The notes beneath the pieces were generated by a model. It was not told the DNA's origin and ran no database searches. It worked only from the letters and a program-made list of their open reading frames with translations. From NCBI GenBank assembly GCA_947631305.1, contig CANRKV010000036.1, forward strand, positions 1-11,205: DNA of 11,205 nucleotides, read 5' to 3'. A program made the translations under genes and the position numbers. Shown in pieces: positions 6,637 through 11,205 of this stretch (position 1 is its first letter; each line of letters opens with the position of its first letter). The stretch is from an uncultured Jeotgalicoccus sp. (GTDB taxonomy: Bacteria; Bacillota; Bacilli; Staphylococcales; Salinicoccaceae).

Positions 6637-8004
6637 ATGTCGAATCAATTAAGACCTTTATTTCATGAACCGGAAACTGAAGACTATTTGACAGCTGCTG
6701 CATCAGCAGCAAAAATGTTTAAGAATACTGCGATTGAAACACCGGAAGGTATCTACTGGGAAGAAGAACCGTTCTCTCCGGCTGAACCGCATGAAGATAC
6801 ATTTATGGGGCAATTTTCTTTATACAGCGGTTCACCAGGTGTGATTTACTTTCTGACTCAGCTGGCACGGGCAGCGAATGATAACAGTTATTTAGAAGAT
6901 GCTGTTAAGGCGGGTAAATACATTATCAGCAATTGGGACTGTGAAGTGAGAATGCAGCAGTACGGCGGGAATATCGAGGATTCAGAGTGGGGTGTGCTGA
7001 ACGGTGTATCCGGGATTGCTTATGTATTTGGTGAACTGGCAGAAGTTTCAGGAATGGCGGAATTTGATGAATTTGCCATCCAGCTGATTGAAGAAACAGC
7101 TAATGCTGCACGTCAGACAGATAAAGGAATTGTCTGGACAGATGAACCTGCGATTTTCTTTGACTCCGGCATTATATTATTTTTAATTAAAGCATCAGAA
7201 AAACATAAGAGAACAGACTGGTATGAGCTTGCTTTAAAAGCAGGCGAAAAAATATTGAATGATGGTCGTGAAGAAAACGGGTATATGACATGGCCAACAA
7301 TAAGTCCTGCTTACTTTGGTATTCCTGAAGACAGCATCATGCCGAATTACTTCTATGGTACCGCAGGCGTTGCTTATGCGATGGCCACTTTATTTGAAAA
7401 AAATAAAGATGAGAGATATCTCGCAGCAGCGGAAAAAGGAGCAAAATATATTCAATCGATAGCGACAGTTGAAGGAGAAAATATTTTATTCCCGCACAGT
7501 TTTCCTTATTTAAAAGATGTGCATTATCTTGGACTATGTCATGGTGCAGCAGGTACTATCCGCTTATTTTACAAGCTGTATAAAGTGACTGGTGAAGCGG
7601 AGTATAAAGAGTGGACAGAAAAAATCATCAACGGAATCCTTAATACAGGCGCACCGGAACTTCACTCAGACGGTTACTGGAACGTTGCATCACAATGCTG
7701 CGGATCGGCAGGAATGAGCAGTGTGTTTATCGGAATGTGGGCAGAGACTGGTGAAGAGAAATATTTAAATTATGCAAAACGTGTCGGCAAGCAGCTATTG
7801 AGCGAAAGTGTCTATGAAGAAAACACAGGTGCATGCTGGTATCACGCATTCGACAGAACAGACCCTGGTCATGTGACTGCTAAAATTGGTTATCTGGACG
7901 GTGCTTCAGGTATAGCAGCTGAATTAGTTCAGCTGTATCAGGCGGTAACGAATGATTTCGATGTACTGAGACTGCCGGATGATCCTTATCCTAAAACTTT
8001 ATAA
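6637..8004 (+). CDS. Stand-alone LanC-like (lanthionine cyclase-like) protein
   Basis: A 455-residue protein with the seven-hairpin alpha/alpha toroid of LanC and eukaryotic LANCL proteins. Seven Gly-rich hairpin motifs recur: YSGSPGVIYF (63-72), NGVSGIAYVF (122-131), FDSGIILFL (175-183), YGTAGVAYAM (240-249), CHGAAGTIRLF (301-311), CCGSAGMSSVF (354-364) and DGASGIAAEL (421-430). In LanC enzymes zinc is held by a Cys in hairpin 5 and a Cys-His pair in hairpin 6. Here Cys301 is in place, but the second motif is Cys354-Cys355-Gly, with Cys where His is usual. The start is ATG 6637 with AAGGAGTG 6 nt upstream. The gene is monocistronic, between terminators. No precursor peptide, LanB dehydratase, LanT transporter or protease gene is nearby, so lantibiotic synthesis is not supported. 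Thiol-adduct chemistry (as proposed for LANCL proteins) or a structural role are alternatives. Fold is sure; function is unknown. Confidence 0.85.
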   Translation: MSNQLRPLFHEPETEDYLTAAASAAKMFKNTAIETPEGIYWEEEPFSPAEPHEDTFMGQFSLYSGSPGVIYFLTQLARAANDNSYLEDAVKAGKYIISNWDCEVRMQQYGGNIEDSEWGVLNGVSGIAYVFGELAEVSGMAEFDEFAIQLIEETANAARQTDKGIVWTDEPAIFFDSGIILFLIKASEKHKRTDWYELALKAGEKILNDGREENGYMTWPTISPAYFGIPEDSIMPNYFYGTAGVAYAMATLFEKNKDERYLAAAEKGAKYIQSIATVEGENILFPHSFPYLKDVHYLGLCHGAAGTIRLFYKLYKVTGEAEYKEWTEKIINGILNTGAPELHSDGYWNVASQCCGSAGMSSVFIGMWAETGEEKYLNYAKRVGKQLLSESVYEENTGACWYHAFDRTDPGHVTAKIGYLDGASGIAAELVQLYQAVTNDFDVLRLPDDPYPKTL

Positions 8005-8010
8005 TATAAA

Positions 8011-8043
8011 AAGAAGCCTCCGGTTAATAACCGGGGGCTTCTT
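8011..8043. terminator. Bidirectional terminator between convergent genes
   Basis: AAGAAGCCTCCGGTT (8011-8025) pairs with AACCGGGGGCTTCTT (8029-8043) in a 15-bp stem (one wobble) with a 3-nt loop. The run of A residues at 8006-8012 gives a T-tract for minus-strand transcripts; the plus side has only a weak one. The stop codon of the minus-strand membrane protein gene starts in the loop, so its last codons form one arm. Confidence 0.88.
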
Positions 8044-8623
8044 CAGTTTCATCTAATTCATTTAAATTGAGTACATAATAATGTTTGTCGTTTAAGCCGA
8101 AATAGAAATACACTGCAATCCAGCTCAGGCCTAAAGTGACAATACCAAGAACAATCAGTACAAAAATCATTAATGGCGAGGTTTTTTCTCCGGTTTCCTT
8201 ATTTATAAAACTTCTTAAAATAAAGAAACCGATAGCAGCATTGAAAATTATGCCAGTTATATTAGTAATCATATCTATAGAACTATCTTCAATGACAACA
8301 CCGCTGAGCTCCAGCAGCATTATAGCGATAAATGCTCCTACAAACAGCAGAATAACATATGCAGCTGTCGCCGATGAAACAAAATTCCTTCTGACATCCT
8401 GATATTTTACTGCAGGCATCGTACCTTCCAGCACTTGATACCCCTTAAAGTAATCGTATACGAAACAAAGCTGCTTATACGTTGAAAGTATCGGCATAAA
8501 TGCCATCCACTTATTTCTGTACCCGGCTTTCCTGATAATAAAATAGAAAGACAGGCAGGTAATAATATAAAGCCCAACTGTCAGTATTAACCCCGTGAAA
8601 ATCGCGAAGCTCCCCAATCCCAT
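8024..8623 (-). CDS. Small multi-spanning membrane protein, unknown function
   Basis: A 199-residue protein with four clear hydrophobic segments (about 6-30, 84-107, 117-138 and 150-176) and a charged C-terminal tail ending in LDETEEAPGY. After the first segment comes IIRKAGYRNKWMAFMPILSTYKQL, a Lys/Arg-rich loop with a short amphipathic stretch. This kind of 'KAGy..Kw.afiPi' loop occurs in several uncharacterised Firmicute membrane proteins, but I cannot name a family with confidence. No catalytic or metal-binding motif is visible. The start is ATG 8623-8621 with AGGAGTG (8637-8631) 7 nt upstream. It lies 25 nt downstream of the quinone oxidoreductase gene on the same strand and is probably cotranscribed with it, which does not by itself reveal its job. 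Confidence 0.8.
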   Translation of the reverse strand: MGLGSFAIFTGLILTVGLYIITCLSFYFIIRKAGYRNKWMAFMPILSTYKQLCFVYDYFKGYQVLEGTMPAVKYQDVRRNFVSSATAAYVILLFVGAFIAIMLLELSGVVIEDSSIDMITNITGIIFNAAIGFFILRSFINKETGEKTSPLMIFVLIVLGIVTLGLSWIAVYFYFGLNDKHYYVLNLNELDETEEAPGY

Positions 8624-8648
8624 TTGCTTTCACTCCTGTTGTGTTATT

Positions 8649-9644
8649 CTAGCTGTTTTTTAAATTAACAATTGTACGGCCTCTGACCTTGCCGTCGATT
8701 ATATCATGAAGTACCTGAGGAAGCTCCTCAAGGCTGACTTCATTAACAACATCTTTGTTGAGTATTTCCGGTTTTAAATCTTTCGCCAGTCTGTCCCAGA
8801 CTTTTATGCGCTGCTCCATTGGATAGAAAACAGAATCTACACCGAGCCACTGAATACCGCGTCCGATGAACGGCAGTACAGTCGTATGGACTTGAATACC
8901 TCCCACCAGTCCGAATGTAGCAAGTGCACCTTCGGGTTTAAGCGTTTTAATAATATACTCTGTCGTTTTCCCGCCGACCGGGTCAATTGCGGCTTGATAC
9001 TGAGGTTTATGAACGGGTTTTTTATCATCATTAACGACGTCATCACGGTGAATGACTTTCTTCGCACCGAGTGATGTTAAATAATCTTTTTCATCCATGC
9101 TGCCTGTACTTGCGACGACATCGTATCCTAAAGCAGCGAGCATACTGATCGATAAACTTCCGGCACCACCGGAAGCACCGGCAACGAGTACTTCACCGTT
9201 ATCCGGTGTAACGCCTGCCTGTTCAAGTTTTGAAATAGAGATGCCTGCAGTAAATCCGGCAGTACCTAATTCCATCGACTCTTTTAATGTCAGGCCGTCA
9301 GGTAATGGCACGACATATTCTGCGGGAATACGTGCAATTTCAGAAAATCCGCCTGAAATCCCTGTCCCGATTTTGTAACTTGTCGCGATGACTGAATCAC
9401 CCTTTTTAAACTTGTCATCAGTCGATTCAATCACTTCGCCAGCAAGGTCAATCCCTGGAATAATCGGGAAGTTTTCAGCAATCTGACCTTCCGCTGCAAC
9501 CATGCCATCTTTATAATTCACGCTGGAATAGTGAACGTCAATCATTACGTCACCTTCGGATAAGTCCTCTATATTTAAATTTTTAACACTCATTTCTGTG
9601 CCTTCATCAGTTTTATCAGCAACTAAAGCTTTGAAAGAATTCAT
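8649..9644 (-). CDS. YhdH/YhfP family quinone oxidoreductase (MDR, acrylyl-CoA reductase-like)
   Basis: A 331-residue NADPH-dependent medium-chain reductase of the YhdH/YhfP (AcuI-like) branch, full length for the family. The N-terminal catalytic domain shows SSVNYKDGM (40-48) and IPGIDLAGEV (62-71). The zinc-binding cysteines of true alcohol dehydrogenases are absent, as expected for quinone oxidoreductases and enoyl/acrylyl reductases. The Rossmann nucleotide site is VAGASGGAGSLS (154-165), followed by STGSMDEKDYL (179-189), where a Ser/Lys-type surface often selects NADPH. DPVGG (221-225) is another family signature. The start is ATG 9644 with AGGAGG just upstream (9657-9652). Family members reduce acrylyl-CoA or alpha,beta-unsaturated carbonyls; the physiological substrate here is not evident. 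It is the first gene of a two-gene unit behind a possible sigma-B promoter, which would fit a role in clearing reactive electrophiles under stress. Confidence 0.9.
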   Translation of the reverse strand: MNSFKALVADKTDEGTEMSVKNLNIEDLSEGDVMIDVHYSSVNYKDGMVAAEGQIAENFPIIPGIDLAGEVIESTDDKFKKGDSVIATSYKIGTGISGGFSEIARIPAEYVVPLPDGLTLKESMELGTAGFTAGISISKLEQAGVTPDNGEVLVAGASGGAGSLSISMLAALGYDVVASTGSMDEKDYLTSLGAKKVIHRDDVVNDDKKPVHKPQYQAAIDPVGGKTTEYIIKTLKPEGALATFGLVGGIQVHTTVLPFIGRGIQWLGVDSVFYPMEQRIKVWDRLAKDLKPEILNKDVVNEVSLEELPQVLHDIIDGKVRGRTIVNLKNS

Positions 9645-9674
9645 TGTGAGCCTCCTAAATATACTTTTTCATCT

Positions 9675-9700
9675 ATACCCTTATTATAAGCATATTAAAT
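9675..9700 (-). promoter_or_regulatory. Candidate sigma-B promoter (with overlapping TATAAT) of the quinone oxidoreductase gene
   Basis: On the minus strand ATTTAA (9700-9695), 14 bp, then GGGTAT (9680-9675). This matches 11 of 12 bases of the general-stress sigma-B consensus GTTTAA-N12-15-GGGTAT at an allowed spacing. A TATAAT at 9688-9683 overlaps the spacer but lacks a good -35. The start codon is about 30 nt downstream of the -10. Confidence 0.5.
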
Positions 9701-9709
9701 ATCCAAGGT

Positions 9710-10522
9710 TTATTTATACCATTTGGATTTATAAGCTTTTATAAGAAAAATAATTCCTGCAACTATTGGAACAATAGAAGTTAGAGAGATAATCAGACAT
9801 ATCCAGAGCAGGGGAAAGGAAAATCCATTTATAAATGAACTCAGTTCAATAAAACCGGAAATAACACTATAAGTATAAAATGTAGAGACTGCGACTACTA
9901 ATAAAATAAGTATCATTAATCCCCATCGTATTAAACGTGGAGCTTTAATTTTAATAAAGTAAAAATCTTGTTTAAAAAAATTTTTGGATACACTTTGATA
10001 AATTAGAGCTTCTTCTTTTATGTCGAAGGCTTTTTCATATACAGTATCAAGTTTTTCAGGATCTTGGTATTTAATTATTACAATATCTTGCTCATTAACT
10101 TTATTAATGATTTTAAATTTTTTTTCACTGTGCAAACCTTCTAAGAGCAAAAATGTTTCTTGTTTAAAATTCGAAAATATTATGAGAGAATAGCCAGCTA
10201 AAATACTAGAAACTAATGAGTAAAATAATAAACATGTAATATAAATGCTATTCTTATTTTCAACCATCTCCCACTCCATATTGTACGATTGTATAATTTG
10301 GATAGATAAAGTGGAAAGTATAAAAAAGAAAAACAAAAATATAAATAGGAAGTTTAAGGAGGATCTTAGAAAATTTTTAAGAATTCTATTTTCTTTATTC
10401 AATTCTATATCTTCTGAATTGAAAACTTTAAAAAATTTATAAATATATGGTATTGAAAGAGCGATGATAGGTAAATATAAATTCAGTAAATCTAAATTTG
10501 AAAAAATACTATTGATATTCAT
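9710..10522 (-). CDS. AT-rich multi-spanning membrane protein, unknown function
   Basis: A 270-residue protein I do not recognise. It has about five hydrophobic segments (about 13-31, 55-78, 92-117, 199-223 and 236-262). A cytoplasmic-looking charged domain of about 80 residues (118-198; KIINKVNEQDIVIIKYQDPE) lies between segments three and four, and the C-terminus is basic (KAYKSKWYK). No enzyme motif or signal peptide is seen. The start is ATG 10522-10520 with AGGGAGAT (10536-10529) upstream. Its composition differs from its neighbours: G+C is 12 of 60 bases at 9961-10020 and 11 of 60 at 10321-10380, against 30 of 60 at 7681-7740 in the LanC-like gene. That suggests later acquisition. No mobile-element gene or flanking repeat is visible. 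It could be part of a defence, bacteriocin-immunity or envelope system, but nothing here shows which. Confidence 0.75.
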   Translation of the reverse strand: MNINSIFSNLDLLNLYLPIIALSIPYIYKFFKVFNSEDIELNKENRILKNFLRSSLNFLFIFLFFFFILSTLSIQIIQSYNMEWEMVENKNSIYITCLLFYSLVSSILAGYSLIIFSNFKQETFLLLEGLHSEKKFKIINKVNEQDIVIIKYQDPEKLDTVYEKAFDIKEEALIYQSVSKNFFKQDFYFIKIKAPRLIRWGLMILILLVVAVSTFYTYSVISGFIELSSFINGFSFPLLWICLIISLTSIVPIVAGIIFLIKAYKSKWYK

Positions 10523-10763
10523 AGTGTTATCTCCCTACAATTAGAATTGTATATTAATATAATCATAAATAGTTAGTACTTCAAACTCATAACGTTAATT
10601 GAGCATGAACTCTCACAATAATATTATTTTTTAGAGTTGTCATGATAATTAAATAATGGCTGCGCTGACCGCTATGACTCATGATACAGTTGATGTGACA
10701 AATACAATCATAGAAAACCTTAAAATTTAAGAGTAATTACTGTTATAGCTGGGAGAGACCAAC
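10523..10763. other. Intergenic region with imperfect hairpin and no clear gene
   Basis: This 241-bp gap lies between divergent genes. It holds an imperfect hairpin: CATGAACTCT (10604-10613) against AGAGTT-GT-CATG (10633-10644), enclosing a perfect AATAATATTATT palindrome (10617-10628). It also holds a 24-codon frame (10656-10730) without a ribosome site. No -35/-10 pair stands out for either flanking gene. The right half is richer in G+C than the left, so the composition boundary of the AT-rich gene lies near 10655. Confidence 0.4.
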
Positions 10764-11205
10764 ATGAAAGTTATCGTGGGAATGGATTCATTTAAAGGCA
10801 GTTTACCGTCTGTTGATGCGAATCTGTCTGTTGAGAATGGTTTAAAACAGGTGTTTCCAGATGCTGTTGTCAGATCATTTGCCATGGCTGACGGCGGTGA
10901 AGGCACGGCTGAAACGCTTGTTGATGGTATGAATGGAAGTCTCGTTGAGATGACTGTAACAGGTCCATTGGGTACACCGATTGAGGCTTCATACGGGTTA
11001 ATTAAAGATGAAAGTCTTGCAATTATAGAAGTCGCATCAGCATGCGGGTTAACATTGTTGTCTAAAGCTCAATTGAATCCACTGATGACCACAACTTACG
11101 GCGTCGGCGAATTAATTAATCATGCTTTTAATAATGGTGCGAGAAAATTCATTATCGGTCTCGGCGGCAGTTCAACGAACGACGGCGGTGTCGGTATGCT
11201 GCAGG
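10764..11205 (+). CDS. glxK: Glycerate kinase (GarK/GlxK type), 3' end cut by window edge
   Basis: The first 147 residues of a glycerate kinase, an enzyme that phosphorylates D-glycerate with ATP to feed it into glycolysis. The complete family member is about 375-380 residues, so roughly 60 percent is missing to the right. Diagnostic motifs are MDSFKGSL (7-14), the Asp/Gly-rich MADGGEGT (41-48), VTGPLG (65-70), EVASACGL (89-96), TTYGVGELI (110-118) and IGLGGSSTNDGGVGML (131-146). The last two lie at the substrate and nucleotide cleft. The start is ATG 10764, with GGGAGAG (10751-10757) 6 nt upstream. It is divergent from the AT-rich membrane protein gene, and its codon composition resembles the rest of the window. 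It may lead an operon that continues to the right. Confidence 0.93.
   Translation, partial: MKVIVGMDSFKGSLPSVDANLSVENGLKQVFPDAVVRSFAMADGGEGTAETLVDGMNGSLVEMTVTGPLGTPIEASYGLIKDESLAIIEVASACGLTLLSKAQLNPLMTTTYGVGELINHAFNNGARKFIIGLGGSSTNDGGVGMLQ

Noticed and set aside
6637..8004. A lantibiotic biosynthesis cluster
   Set aside because: Only a LanC-like protein is present; no precursor peptide, dehydratase, transporter, protease or immunity gene is visible in the flanks.
10656..10730. 24-codon frame beginning MAALTAMTHD
   Set aside because: It has no ribosome site, is very short, has no recognised similarity and is preceded directly by an in-frame stop. It may be a gene remnant, but nothing supports that.

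Overview
The window comes from a low-to-moderate G+C Gram-positive chromosome. AGGAGG-type ribosome sites, the gene families and a cst-type persulfide operon all point to Staphylococcaceae. The base composition looks richer in G+C than Staphylococcus aureus, so a relative such as Jeotgalicoccus, Nosocomiicoccus, Salinicoccus or Macrococcus is my guess. That assignment is inferred from style, not from a marker gene. No rRNA, tRNA, CRISPR array, insertion sequence or phage gene is visible.

Layout. (1) 1-528, minus: a GNAT acetyltransferase cut off by the left edge. (2) 686-2299, plus: a RocB-type M20 metallopeptidase. (3) 2299-6530, plus: a reactive-sulfur (persulfide) operon, cstR - cstA - cstB - tauE - osmC-like. 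It carries three copies of a CstR/CsoR-style operator and two strong promoters, and ends at a long perfect-hairpin terminator. (4) 6637-8004, plus: a stand-alone LanC-like seven-hairpin protein. (5) 8024-9644, minus: a two-gene unit of a YhdH/YhfP-type quinone oxidoreductase and a small membrane protein, with a candidate sigma-B promoter. (6) 9710-10522, minus: a very AT-rich multi-spanning membrane protein of unknown function. (7) 10764-11205, plus: the start of a glycerate kinase gene, cut by the right edge.

How the genes work together. The core is the sulfide/persulfide detoxification module. CstR is a persulfide-sensing repressor of the CsoR/FrmR family. CstA is a three-domain sulfur carrier (rhodanese, TusA, DsrE). 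CstB is a persulfide dioxygenase fused to an inactive and an active rhodanese. TauE is a probable sulfite/sulfonate exporter. An OsmC/Ohr-like thiol peroxidase is cotranscribed at the end. The sulfide:quinone oxidoreductase gene (sqr) that accompanies this set in S. aureus is not in the window. The three operators sit flush against or on the core promoter elements, so the repression logic can be read from the DNA.

The best leads for something less described are the OsmC-like gene inside the cst operon, the orphan LanC-like protein with an altered zinc motif (Cys-Cys-Gly instead of Cys-His-Gly), and the AT-rich membrane-protein gene. I see no wholly new multi-gene system.
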